A DNA stretch of 64,000 nt from Rhizobacter koreensis (lineage in GTDB: Bacteria; Pseudomonadota; Gammaproteobacteria; Burkholderiales; Burkholderiaceae_C): the NCBI RefSeq assembly GCF_013366375.1, contig NZ_JABWMJ010000015.1, positions 28,697 through 92,696 of the forward strand. Reading direction: 5' to 3'. Below the pieces are notes generated by a model. The model saw nothing but the letters and a program-made list of their open reading frames with translations, was not told where the DNA came from and searched no databases. Shown here in pieces: positions 25,655 through 35,024 of this stretch (position 1 is its first letter; the number at the start of each line of letters is the position of its first letter). Made by a program: the position numbers and the translations under genes.

Positions 25655-27534
25655 GATCGCTGCTTCCCATCGCTGTCGATCGTGCGGACCAGCGACCTTG
25701 CCTCATCGAGTCGTGCGCGGACGATGCGCAGGGTCTGCCGCGGCAGGGCCGGCTCGTCCAGCAACCGCTCGCAGCGGTGGACTTGCTCGACCCAATAGGG
25801 TCGATGCCGCTGCGACACCACGAAATTCTTGCAGCGCGCGCAGGTCGACGGCTCGCGGCGAGCGGGGTTCGGGCCGGCCACGTTGCCGAGGCAGGCGCTG
25901 TGCTCCTCGCGATAGACGCAGAAGCCCCAGTCGCAGATGCCGAGCACAAGCCCCGCGTCCACCAGCAGGCGCGCGTAGCTTGCGAGGTCTTCCTTCATGC
26001 GCTTGCCCCGAAAGCGCGGGCGATTGGCCACGATCTCCTCGCCGGCGCGGCCGCCCAGGCCGGGTGTCGCCAGCATGTGTTCCCACGCGTTGACCGACTG
26101 CTGCAGGATCTCGGCGTCGATCTCCTGGGCGAGCCGGTAGTCGGAGCCGGCGTAGCCATGGTCGGTCTCGGCCCGTTCGCGATGACCGAGTTGCTGGGCC
26201 AGCGCGAACAGACACGTGCGATCACGCAACGCCGCGAACCTGGCGAAGGTCTTGCGGCCCTGGTGCGTGGAGAGCCGCCACGGCCGGTCCTGGTGCGTAA
26301 GGCCCAGCCAGGCGCCAAAGCGCTGCAGCTGGATGTTGATCCGTGCGATCGACGGAATCTCGAGCAGCTCGGGCAGGACCTCGTGCCACTCCGTCGCGCC
26401 GTTGCCGTGCCAGCGGCGCAACCACAACTCGTCGCGTCCGGAGACGGCGCGGTGCCCGGCGGACAAGGCTTCGAGCACCGCCACGGCCTGCACCGCGGCA
26501 GGAGGTGCAACCCATTCGTGCGGCCGTCCGTGGTAGCCCGATTGGCGCTTGAAGATCGCCCCGACGATCACGGTGACCGGCTCGCTGGCGCCGTCGGCGC
26601 AACGGTGCTGCACGCAGCCGGCCTTCAAGTGCAGGATCTCGCTGACGCGCGGGCCGACCAAGTAGGAAATGACGACGAAGCAGGCGGCGTAGAGCAAGTC
26701 GGTGCGCAAGACGAGTTCGCGGACCGATCGCACTGGGGAATCACCATCGGGGATGCCGGCGCTGGCGCTTCGAAGTGCCCGTGTCGCTCTTCCGGTGTGG
26801 GCATGGCCCGCACCACGACCGCCGGTCGCCGCCTGCCGATACGTCGGCCAGGCGCGCAGAACGATGGGAGCGTCGCGGGTGAGGATGTCGATGGCCGCCT
26901 GCACCAATGCCACGGCGACGGTGTCCGGCGTGTAAGGCCAGGGTCGACGCAGCCCCTCGTGATAGCCGGCGGCCTGGCGCTGATCGTGTCCCGCAAAGGG
27001 GTCGAAGCACAGGCTGTCGTCGAGTTTGCCGCGAAAGCGATGGAAGTACGCGAACAGGTACAGGTGACGCTGCACGGTCCCCGGCGCTCGCTGCGAAAGG
27101 TGGCCAGTCAGGGGGCGCGTGCGCAGCCACTGCTGGAATTCCAACAGCGCCGGCGGGTCGAGCGCTCCAAAGCGGCCGAAGCCCTCACCGTCCATCCATT
27201 GAAGCAGGCAGCGCAGGGTGTGAAAGTACTGCGCCACCGTGCTCGGACGCAGAGGCAGGCCGGTGGACAGCGAGCGCGATCGGATGAGGGCGACGAGCTG
27301 CCTGCTGGTCTCCCGCAGCGTGGCGTAGCGCTCGTCGGTGAATCGTCGGCCGTCTCGCAGATCGAAGTCCCAGCGCAGGCGCACAGGCTGCCGTTCTTCC
27401 AGCGCGTTGCCTGGCGCAAGAATCCAGACATCGTCTTCCCACCTCGAGTCGAGTAGGAACCATCCACGATCGCCGGCGCGTTCGCCCGCGGGGACGGCGG
27501 GACGGTCGGTGACGATGTGCTGCAGGGCTGGCAT
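25651..27534 (-). CDS. Tyrosine recombinase, third of trio (TnpB-like)
   Basis: A 627-residue site-specific recombinase. Catalytic-type motifs are VGPRVSEILHL (first Arg), THQGRKTFARF (HxxR-type), LGHRER and a Tyr in HGYAGSDY. The C-terminal STCARCKNFVVSQRH cysteines may bind zinc, as in large TnpB-like integrases. The start at 27534 lies 10 bp after the previous stop; an open frame to 27717 overlaps that gene and is less likely. It acts with the other two in transposition. Confidence 0.82.
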   Translation of the reverse strand: MPALQHIVTDRPAVPAGERAGDRGWFLLDSRWEDDVWILAPGNALEERQPVRLRWDFDLRDGRRFTDERYATLRETSRQLVALIRSRSLSTGLPLRPSTVAQYFHTLRCLLQWMDGEGFGRFGALDPPALLEFQQWLRTRPLTGHLSQRAPGTVQRHLYLFAYFHRFRGKLDDSLCFDPFAGHDQRQAAGYHEGLRRPWPYTPDTVAVALVQAAIDILTRDAPIVLRAWPTYRQAATGGRGAGHAHTGRATRALRSASAGIPDGDSPVRSVRELVLRTDLLYAACFVVISYLVGPRVSEILHLKAGCVQHRCADGASEPVTVIVGAIFKRQSGYHGRPHEWVAPPAAVQAVAVLEALSAGHRAVSGRDELWLRRWHGNGATEWHEVLPELLEIPSIARINIQLQRFGAWLGLTHQDRPWRLSTHQGRKTFARFAALRDRTCLFALAQQLGHRERAETDHGYAGSDYRLAQEIDAEILQQSVNAWEHMLATPGLGGRAGEEIVANRPRFRGKRMKEDLASYARLLVDAGLVLGICDWGFCVYREEHSACLGNVAGPNPARREPSTCARCKNFVVSQRHRPYWVEQVHRCERLLDEPALPRQTLRIVRARLDEARSLVRTIDSDGKQRS

Positions 27535-27544
27535 GGCAGCGGCC

Positions 27545-29287
27545 TCAGCGCAGGTCCAGCAGCGGCGGAAGTTGCGGCAACAGCGACTCGGCCGCCGCAA
27601 GTTCTCGTTCGGCGAAGCGCGGCAAGATGTCCTCCTCGAGGATGCGTAGCTGGGGCGCGTAGAAGGCCTGCCAGCGCGCGGGATGCAGCGTCGCCGCCGC
27701 GGCGCGAAGGTGGTCACGCGCCTGGAGCAGACCAGCCACCGTCAGCGGCTCCGGCGCGATCACGGCATTGGGGCAGGTGAAGCAGCCCATGAAGTTGGTG
27801 CAGAGCTCGCCCTGACGTGTACCCGGCGCGGTGCCGGCCAGCGGATCCTTGCAGTCGAAGCCGAACATCGAAACCAGCTCGCCCGATGGGAGCCGCGCAC
27901 TCGGCGGTGACGCCGCGGCCACCGGCGGAGGCGACTTGGTCGACGCCGTGAGGTGCTCGATGAAGGCCTCTTGCAATGCGGCGATGCGCACGTGGTTGTG
28001 CCTGCGGACGACCGGCACCTCGACATAGCGGACGGTCGTCGCGATGTTGGCGTGGTTGGCCAAAGCCCGCGTTCGAAGCAGATCGCCGCTGGCGCGGTAG
28101 AAGTTGCACAGGACGCTCGGCCGAATGCTCACCAACGAAAATGCAGCAAGGCCATGGCGTTCGCAGAATTGGGCGAGCAGGTGGTGGACCGTGACGGTGG
28201 ACATCGCGTTCACGGTGCGCAGTCCCTTGAAGATGAAGAGCCGGTTGCGCTGTTCCGGTGGTGCGAGCGGCCGCAACTGCTCGTTCCAGGCGAGGATGTC
28301 CCTGACCAGCGCCGGCGGCTCGAATGGGGAGTCACGTTCGAACGTGCGTCGCTGCAGGCGTCCGGCGCGGGCCTTGAACCACACCAGCGCCTGGCGGTTC
28401 TCCAGCAGGGGGACCTCCTGCAGGCAGTCGCGCGCGAGTTCGGCGATGGGCTCGGGGTTGCCGGCCGTGTGGATCATGATGGCCAGGTAGTACGGCAGCA
28501 GCGAGACCGCACGCGGGTACAGGCAGGGCTCGATCTGCTTGGCGCCGCCCCACCGTCGCACCGCCAGCTGCAACGGATGGTTACCGCGCCGTTGCAGCTC
28601 GAGGCCGCTGGGCACGATGCCGCCGAAGCGCCGATCGACCTCGGCAAGAAGCCAACCCAAAGAGCCGACCTTGTCGCCATCGGCAGCGCGCTGCGCGGCG
28701 GCCGATGCGCGCGCTTCCCTCATCGCAGCGATGTCTGCTTCGCAAGCACGCAGGATGGCGCGTAGCTCGCGTGCCGGCAGCGTCGCGCGTGAGCGGTCGT
28801 CGCGGCCACGCCCTGGAAAGGGCGTGAAAGAGTGGTCGATGTGGCCGACGAGATCGGGGCGACAGCGTTCGAGCCAGCGCAGCAGCCGGCGCAACGCACT
28901 GTAGACCCCAGCTCGCGTGGAGATTGCCCATGGCCTGCCGTCCGAGCGCCGTTGGGCGTTGAGCCACTCGACGTAGCGCACCAGCATCCGTCGGTCCAGG
29001 TCCGCGAGCGACGCGACGGCTCCCGATTCGGCCGCGAAGCGGTTGAAAGTCAGCACCGAGGTCCAGCATGACTTGATGCTGCGGGGCGACCGGGCTCCGA
29101 GGTGGCTCCAGAACGCCTGTGCCAGCGCAAGCCGCACGTCCTCTGGCAAGCACAGTGACGAAAAGTCGATGACCGTCTTGCGAACCACACGAGGGGCATC
29201 GAAGCGAGCGGGCTGCGCGTCGTGCGCTGGCGCCGCCACCGCTTCGTGCGACAGGACCCGACGTATGCTCTGGCGCGGCGACTTCAT
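27545..29287 (-). CDS. Tyrosine recombinase, second of trio
   Basis: This 580-residue protein starts with ATGA overlap at the end of the first recombinase. The N-terminal SAM-like domain includes SPRSIKSCWTSVLTFNRFA. The catalytic domain is partly degenerate: the first Arg region reads TAGNPEPIAELA, but the last part LANHANIATTVRYVE keeps Tyr. C-terminal CTNFMGCFTCPNAV cysteines may bind zinc. It may have a structural or accessory role in the recombinase complex, as for mixed-recombinase systems. Confidence 0.78.
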   Translation of the reverse strand: MKSPRQSIRRVLSHEAVAAPAHDAQPARFDAPRVVRKTVIDFSSLCLPEDVRLALAQAFWSHLGARSPRSIKSCWTSVLTFNRFAAESGAVASLADLDRRMLVRYVEWLNAQRRSDGRPWAISTRAGVYSALRRLLRWLERCRPDLVGHIDHSFTPFPGRGRDDRSRATLPARELRAILRACEADIAAMREARASAAAQRAADGDKVGSLGWLLAEVDRRFGGIVPSGLELQRRGNHPLQLAVRRWGGAKQIEPCLYPRAVSLLPYYLAIMIHTAGNPEPIAELARDCLQEVPLLENRQALVWFKARAGRLQRRTFERDSPFEPPALVRDILAWNEQLRPLAPPEQRNRLFIFKGLRTVNAMSTVTVHHLLAQFCERHGLAAFSLVSIRPSVLCNFYRASGDLLRTRALANHANIATTVRYVEVPVVRRHNHVRIAALQEAFIEHLTASTKSPPPVAAASPPSARLPSGELVSMFGFDCKDPLAGTAPGTRQGELCTNFMGCFTCPNAVIAPEPLTVAGLLQARDHLRAAAATLHPARWQAFYAPQLRILEEDILPRFAERELAAAESLLPQLPPLLDLR

Positions 29288-30474
29288 GGCGCCCCCGCCT
29301 CCGACAGCAGCGTGTCGAGCACGTCCTTGAGGACGCATGGGTCGACGGCAACGGCGCGAAGGTAGCGGTCGGTGGTGTCGAGGTGCTCGTGGCCAAGCAG
29401 CACCTTCACGACGATCAGAGGGTTGATCTTGGCGCCTCGGTCGGCCAGGTGCTCGAGCCGGGCGAGCAGCATGCACGCGAAGGTGGCCCGCAGCAGGTGC
29501 GTGGTGGCCTTGAACCCGCAGGCCAGACCCGCCTGGCTCACGGCTCGCTGATAGGCGTTCTTGCCCGCGGGCGATCCGCGGGCGTTGACGAACAATGCCT
29601 TGTGCTCGGAGATGCGACCCTTGCGTCGAGCGCGCGCGAGCCAGGCGAAGCGATGGCCGCTGACGTAGCCGTCGGTCTCGTCGAGCAGGCTGGCCGGCGC
29701 GATCACGTGGCCGGGCTTGCGGCCCTTGCGAATGACCTCGATCGCGTGGTGCAGCGTGGCTGACGCACGGCGATGGCCTATGTCGTTGACGCTGAGGCGC
29801 AGCAGTTCGCTGATGCGCAGGCCCGTATACAGCTGCCAGCGTGCCATCAGGTCGTAGGGCGGTGCGAGCTCCGCGAGGAGTTCGCGCGCCTGCTCGGAGA
29901 CCAACGGCCTCGGCAACGCCTCGTACTGCCGAAGGATGAAGATGCTGTGTTCATGGGTCGCAGCGTGACTGGCCTGCGTCGGCCGCTGATGCCGTGCGAG
30001 CCGGAGGTCGCGCGTCTTGTCCGCCAGCGGCGAGGCGTTCAACCATTGCGTCCGAACTGCCCACTCGTAGAACCGAAGCACGCCGCGAACGCGATGATTG
30101 ATGGTCGTCGTCCGGTACGGGCGGCCGGTGTGGGGGCTCGGCTGCGCCATCATGCGGTTCCGATAGGCCACGAGGTCGACCGCGTCGGCGCTCTCCCACG
30201 GGATGTCGTTCTGCTCGAGCGTCTCGAACCAGTCGTACAGGATCTCGGCGTAGGTCCTCCGCGTGTCGTCGGTATGGGCGCGCTGGACCGAGTGTTCATG
30301 CAGGAAGGCGACCGCCGGTTCGATCAACTGCCAGTGTCTGGTGAACAGAAGCGGGAATCCGGCGGGCCGAGGCTCGCGCACGGCGACAGCGCGCGCCTGT
30401 TCGGCAGCGTCGCGCGTTCGCGCGGCCACTTCATCAGGGGTCGGCAGCGAGGCCTTGCGGATGATCTGAACCAT
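29284..30474 (-). CDS. Tyrosine recombinase, first of trio (TnpA-like)
   Basis: This 396-residue recombinase has the full catalytic set: YTGLRISELLRL (Arg), HLLRATFACMLL (HxxR), LLGHEHLDTTDRYL (His, Tyr nucleophile). The N-terminal core-binding domain is normal. It is the likely main strand-transfer enzyme. First of three overlapping recombinase genes; a small gene upstream overlaps its start by 41 bases. Confidence 0.87.
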   Translation of the reverse strand: MVQIIRKASLPTPDEVAARTRDAAEQARAVAVREPRPAGFPLLFTRHWQLIEPAVAFLHEHSVQRAHTDDTRRTYAEILYDWFETLEQNDIPWESADAVDLVAYRNRMMAQPSPHTGRPYRTTTINHRVRGVLRFYEWAVRTQWLNASPLADKTRDLRLARHQRPTQASHAATHEHSIFILRQYEALPRPLVSEQARELLAELAPPYDLMARWQLYTGLRISELLRLSVNDIGHRRASATLHHAIEVIRKGRKPGHVIAPASLLDETDGYVSGHRFAWLARARRKGRISEHKALFVNARGSPAGKNAYQRAVSQAGLACGFKATTHLLRATFACMLLARLEHLADRGAKINPLIVVKVLLGHEHLDTTDRYLRAVAVDPCVLKDVLDTLLSEAGAP

Positions 30475-30793
30475 GAGGCGCTGCCTTGCGGGTCAGAAGC
30501 TTGACGGCGTCGACGAATGGCACATCCAGGAGGTAAATCGCCAAGTCGATGGCGCCACCTCCGCCATGCCTCGCACGTGTGTCGTACCACTTGGGACCCG
30601 TGGTCACGATCTCGAAATCGCCGCGGCGAGTGCACAGGTGCCAACGCTCGCTCTGGTCGTCCTTGACCGGCCGATACGTCGGGTCGGACTTGACGTGCGT
30701 GGCCAGCAGCGCAAGTGCGTCGCAGGCTGGCATCTGGCGAAGCCTTGTCAACGTCGAGGCACTGAACGTTCTGCGTAGTCGGCGCGCGACCAT
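30434..30793 (-). CDS. Small protein with GGGGAIDLA motif (primase-associated type), transposon end
   Basis: This 119-residue basic protein has the segment WYDTRARHGGGGAIDLAIYLL, which resembles the fold-N region before toprim domains in DUF3991/CHC2-like primases. No toprim part follows. The ATG at 30793 has GGAGG 8 bases upstream; a TTG at 30907 is less likely. Its 3' end overlaps the first recombinase by 41 bases. It could aid transposon DNA processing. Function unproven. Confidence 0.55.
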   Translation of the reverse strand: MVARRLRRTFSASTLTRLRQMPACDALALLATHVKSDPTYRPVKDDQSERWHLCTRRGDFEIVTTGPKWYDTRARHGGGGAIDLAIYLLDVPFVDAVKLLTRKAAPHGSDHPQGLAADP

Positions 30794-30949
30794 GTTCGCG
30801 ACCTCCTGTGGCGTTGTTCGAAAACGCGGGACGCGGCGGGCTACTCGCCTCTGAAAGAGGCTGGGCTGCCCGGGCGTGAGGTCACTGTAGGCGGCGAGTC
30901 TGCTCAATCCAAGGGCGTTGACACTCGCGAATGCAACCTAACACCCCTT

Positions 30950-33233
30950 CCTCGTGATGCCCTCCCGCGCCGGCGCCGACGGTCTAGGCGCGTTCTCATA
31001 CTACGACCATGTCTTCCTGCCGGAGAGCAGCAAGGAGCTGGTGTGGCGGCATGGCGGTAGGCGCTACAAGAGCGAGATCGTGTTCCGTGTGAACGGCAAG
31101 AAGAAGACCGAGGCCTTCCTGTTCGAGGAGCGCTCGGGCGGCTGGGCCCCGGTGGGCCTGCTCGACGGCACGGTGTCGGACGGCAAGGTCGACACCTATG
31201 AGAGGGCCGTCGCCGACATCCTCTGCGCGCCCGACACGTTCTTCACCTCCGTGTTCTCGGCCCAGGGCAAGCGACCGCTGTCGGCATTCAAGAATGCCGA
31301 GATCAAGACGCTTCTGGCGGACCTCCTCGGACTGGATCAGGTTCGTCAGCAGGGCGCGCTCGCCGCAGACGTGGTCAGGCAGCTCAAGGCGGGCCTGGGC
31401 GTGCTGCGGCAGGGTGCCTTGCGAGCGCAGGAGGACGCGGAGACCCTGAAGCGCAGTCTCGCGGAGCTTGATGGCTCGGCGCATGGCGTGCAGGCTGCTA
31501 TTGGACAGCGCTCGGTGGCAACCGCGCGCCACGAAGCGGCGCGACAGCGACTGGCCCAGGTGACGGCCGAGCACGCCGGGGCCGCCGAAATCGAAGCGCG
31601 GCGCCGGGCGCTTGCCGACGATGCCAACCGCGTGGGCGACGAGCATGCCGCCGGGTCACGGCGCATCGCGGAAGAACTGCCGCGCCTGCAACAGCGACAT
31701 GCAGCGCTCCAACAGCGTATGAGGACGCGACAACAGGCTCATGGCGAGCGGCGTGCGCAGCTGCAGCGGGACATCGCGGGGCTGGCGGCAGTCGCCGAAC
31801 TTCGTGGCGACGTCGAGCGCGCGCTGGCGCGTCGCGAGTTCGCGCAGCGGGTGGTAGCCCGATGCCAAGCCTACGCGGCCAAGAAGCAGGGTCAGGTGGA
31901 CGTGCTGGAGCGGGTCAAGGCGACACTCGCTGGCCAGCGACGCGAACTCGAGGCCATCGACCGCGAGGCCGGGCAGATCGCGCTGCGACAGGGGGACCTG
32001 CAGCGGCGCTTCGGCCTGACCAACAGCGTGCCGTGCACGGGCATGGACATCCAAGGTCAGTGCCAGCTTCTGGGTGATGCCCGGGAGGCAAGGGCGCTGC
32101 TGCCTTCCACGGACGCGGCGCTCGGTGGTCTGGTCGAAAGGAAGAGGGCAGTGAGTGCTGCCATCGCCCGGGACGATCTGGCCGTGAAGGGCCTGCCTGC
32201 AGCAGCCGAGGCGCGCAACCAGGCGGAGCAACTCCTGGACGCCGCGGAAGAACGGTTGCGCCGGATCGAGCTGCTCTGTGCCCGTCGCGACGAGGTGGAG
32301 CGTGCTGCGCAGGCACTTGCCGCACTGACCGAGGAGGTCGCCAAGATGCCGGAGACGACCGAGACGGAAACCGCCGAGGAACGCGGCGAACTGGCAGAGA
32401 TCGCCGCCGCGCGCCACCGCTTGGACGAAGAGGTGAGCCGCCTGGCTCGCGTGCGTGACGAAGCCCTGACTCGCATAGAGGATCAACGCCGGTTGCTTCC
32501 GCCGCCGCTGGATGGAGCCACGCTGGTCGCAGCCAAACAGGAGGTCGATGCGACATCACAGGCAGTGGCAACTGCCGAGCGTGACGAACTGGACGCACGT
32601 GAGCGTGACGAGCGGGCGAAGGCGCTCGGCCAGGAACTCACCGCCACCCTGACGAAGGCGGCATCGGCAGCGAGTTCGGTCGGGCGCGTGGAGCAGGAGC
32701 TTGCAACCTGGACGCTGCTGGCCAAGTGCCTGAGCAACGACGGCGTGATCGCCCTGGACATCGACGATGCAGGGCCGACTTTCTCGGCGCTGGCGAACGA
32801 TCTTCTGCTGGCGTGCTACGGTCCGCGCTTCACGCTGCAGGTGATCACGCAGTCGACCACAGGCAAGGGCGAGTTGCGCGAGGACTTCGACATCATCGTG
32901 CACGACGGCTGGCGCGACGAGGCCAAGAGCCTGAAGCTGGTCAGCGGAGGCGAACGGGTTTGGATCAACGAGTGCCTCACACGCGCCATCGCGCTCTACC
33001 TGTCCGGCAACACCGGGCGCCAGATCGGTACGCTGTTCAGCGACGAGGCAGACGGCCCGCTCGACCCGGAGCACAAGCGCATGTTCATGGCGATGAAGCG
33101 CGAGGTGCTACGGCTGGGCGGATACGAGTGCGAGTACTTTGTAAGCCAGACGCCGGAGCTGACGAGCATGGCCGATTGCATCGTCGACCTAGAGACCATG
33201 GGGGTTGGGGCAGTGCCTTCGTCCCAGCCGTAG
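30950..33233 (+). pseudogene. SbcC/Rad50-like ATPase, 3' portion after transposon
   Basis: About 760 codons that continue the fragment at 18762: MPSRAGADGLGAFSYYDHVF, coiled coils with a C-x8-C hook candidate in VPCTGMDIQGQCQ, then LVSGGERVWINEC and LFSDEADGPLD. An in-frame GTG (30954) or ATG (30957) could yield an N-terminally truncated protein, but without Walker A it could not bind ATP alone. No ribosome site is evident. It could still dimerise with the transposon-borne homologue, which is speculative. Confidence 0.9.
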
Positions 33234-33302
33234 GCCCCAGTCCTTTGCCCTGCGACGATTGCGACGCAGCAGCACGCTGCTCTCGCTGCAGCCCAAGCTA
33301 CG

Positions 33303-34172
33303 TCACTTAAACGGCGCGATCGCAGCGCATAGGGCGTCGTTCAGCGCCCCGGCGTCCGCCTCGGTGGTCAGGGCGCGATTCCAGACCAGCAACTGCTGCA
33401 AAGAGTAGTCCAGGATCCCTGAACCGTTTGGCTTGAACAGAAAAAGCACCGCATGGATGGTCGCCTTCAGGTGCGCGAACCGCTTGGCAGCCACCTGAAT
33501 TTCCGCGGGGTACACAGGTTTGAGGTCCTGGAACAGTCCAAAGATGCCCCGCCTGCATTCTTCCGGCACTTCCGGGTCACCGTACGTAGCCAAGATGCAA
33601 TCGTGCAGGTCGGCCATCCCGAGCAGGAGGTCTGATACGCACACCGCCACAACATTGAACGCGCCAGGGTCGACTTTGAGGAACTTGGTGGGCTTGCCGT
33701 GCTTGTCCTCAACCTTACTCAGCACAATGCTCTGGAGCTTGAGAATTTCCCTCTGCTCGTCGACGCCGTCCTTGATGACCGCATACAGGCCCGCATCAGT
33801 GAGCTGCTGGGCAATCTTTGTCGCGGTTGCTTGGTCTTGCTGAAGAAGCCGGAGCTCGAAGTAGGCTGCGCCGGCATCACCAAGCTTCAGGCCGAAATCG
33901 ATTGAGCTTCCTTCGCTGGCGCCCTGCTTCACCTCGTAGTCCAAGCTGAGGCCACGGGACTCGAACTGGTAGGCAAAAGTGGCTTCCAGAAGTAGGGAAA
34001 GGAAGTTGCTCTTGTCGTTGGCGCTAGAGATGCCCTTCAGGAGTGAGGCATACCGCCCGGTCGCCTCAAGCGCCCTAAGCTTCGCGAGGAGACCGTCGAC
34101 CTGGTCGTCGGGCTGAACGGCGCCTCCGGACGCCGAGATGGCCTCAACAAGGGTGGCTCGCTCGATGGGCAT
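33303..34172 (-). CDS. Hypothetical protein, possible PDDEXK-like
   Basis: A 289-residue protein not recognised by family. A segment GSSIDFGLKLGDAGAAYFELRLLQQD has the D...E-x-R spacing of a degenerate PDDEXK nuclease core, but a lysine is missing. The rest is helical. GC is lower than in the neighbours, suggesting separate acquisition. It is divergent from the ribbon-helix-helix-like gene, with 180 bp between. Confidence 0.5.
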   Translation of the reverse strand: MPIERATLVEAISASGGAVQPDDQVDGLLAKLRALEATGRYASLLKGISSANDKSNFLSLLLEATFAYQFESRGLSLDYEVKQGASEGSSIDFGLKLGDAGAAYFELRLLQQDQATATKIAQQLTDAGLYAVIKDGVDEQREILKLQSIVLSKVEDKHGKPTKFLKVDPGAFNVVAVCVSDLLLGMADLHDCILATYGDPEVPEECRRGIFGLFQDLKPVYPAEIQVAAKRFAHLKATIHAVLFLFKPNGSGILDYSLQQLLVWNRALTTEADAGALNDALCAAIAPFK

Positions 34173-34275
34173 GGCGCCATCGTATCGTCAGGTCGACGGG
34201 GGCAGTTCCAGCAGAAGGTTCTGGCGGCGGCCACGTCCGGCAGGCCGATGGAAGACGTCGGATTCTTGGGTCAAG

Positions 34276-34315
34276 CCTCTGAAAATCGCATCTTCTCAGA
34301 GGAAAAGCTCTGAGG
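34276..34315. promoter_or_regulatory. Operator-like half-site cluster CCTCTGA/TCAGAGG
   Basis: CCTCTGA (34276-34282) faces TCAGAGG (34296-34302), and CTCTGAGG follows at 34308-34315; TCAGAG-n6-CTCTGA is itself a palindrome. The cluster ends 37 bp before the start of the ribbon-helix-helix-like gene at 34353, suggesting autoregulation. Confidence 0.5.
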
Positions 34316-34352
34316 CACAGTCTCCGCATCGACACGAACGCGGAGCGGCCAG

Positions 34353-35024
34353 ATGCCCAAGACAGCAATCAGCTTCAACGTCCCGCCCAAACTCTGGGAG
34401 GCCTTCAAGAAGCAGACCGACGAACTCTTCCTCTCGAGGGCGCCGTTTCTCGACTACATGGTGGCCAACGAACTGCCGTACCTCCGGACCGAACTGGCCG
34501 GCCTGAAGCTCTCGCTGCGCGCCAAGCGTCACATCGCCGGGGCAATGAAGAGAACCGGCCCGGTGTCCGTGAACATTGAGGTAAGGCCGGAGACGGCCGA
34601 GGCGCTCCGAGAGGCGACGCAGGCGCACAACCTCGTTCGCGACGCCTTCATGGCCCGATTGCTCCTGTTCCTGCGTAGCACGGACGCATTCTTGAAGCAC
34701 CTTGAGATTCCTCGCATCGCGTCGGGCCGCGGGACTGACGCCTACCTCGAAGAGATGCCGTCCAGCCCGCTGAAGGCCATGGAAGCGGTTCGCGACGACC
34801 CGCTGTTCTACGTTCGGCACCACGTGCAGTACGCCTGGGAGACGGGAATCTACCGGTTGACCCTTCCGCGCCAGATCGACTGGGCTGCGTGCTATCTCGC
34901 CGACGAGGACATCCCTGGCACGGCTGCCTATCGACGCCAGCAGAAGCTGAGCAACGAGCTGCTCGCCATGCTGGACGACATCCCAACCAAGACGCCCACC
35001 AAGACCACCAGGAGCAAGAAGTGA
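34353..35024 (+). CDS. Hypothetical protein with two ribbon-helix-helix-like segments
   Basis: A 223-residue protein. Residues 3-38 (AISFNVPPKLWEAFKKQTDE...FLDYMVANEL) and 70-108 (VSVNIEVRPETAEALREA...FMARLLLFL) each read as a beta strand followed by two helices, like MetJ/Arc-type DNA-binding units. The C-terminus is a Lys/Thr-rich tail (TKTPTKTTRSKK). It is probably DNA-binding. The next gene overlaps as GTGA. Operator-like half-sites lie upstream. Confidence 0.55.
   Translation: MPKTAISFNVPPKLWEAFKKQTDELFLSRAPFLDYMVANELPYLRTELAGLKLSLRAKRHIAGAMKRTGPVSVNIEVRPETAEALREATQAHNLVRDAFMARLLLFLRSTDAFLKHLEIPRIASGRGTDAYLEEMPSSPLKAMEAVRDDPLFYVRHHVQYAWETGIYRLTLPRQIDWAACYLADEDIPGTAAYRRQQKLSNELLAMLDDIPTKTPTKTTRSKK

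Larger units (their letters stand above)
18977..30949. mobile_element. Tn554-like multi-recombinase transposon with mer operon and sbcC-like cargo
   Basis: The 11,973-bp insertion lies in the Walker A-proximal region of an sbcC-like gene. CCCTT is found at both junctions (18972-18976 and 30945-30949), and removing one copy plus the insert restores the frame. The ends carry an imperfect inverted repeat: TTCGCGGTGTCAAC at 18985 and, inverted, TTCGCGAGTGTCAAC near 30930. Cargo is merR-T-P-C-A, a complete sbcC-like gene and a small protein. The mobilisation module is three tyrosine recombinases plus a TnpC-like DUF6262 protein on the minus strand. Tn554 itself also inserts site-specifically, in a radC gene. 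Confidence 0.85.

Noticed and set aside
18972..30949. CCCTT at both ends taken as a Tn3-type 5-bp target duplication of a Tn21-like mercury transposon.
   Set aside because: No Tn3-type transposase, resolvase or GGGG-type 38-bp inverted repeats are present; the mobilisation genes are tyrosine recombinases, so CCCTT is more likely a crossover core.
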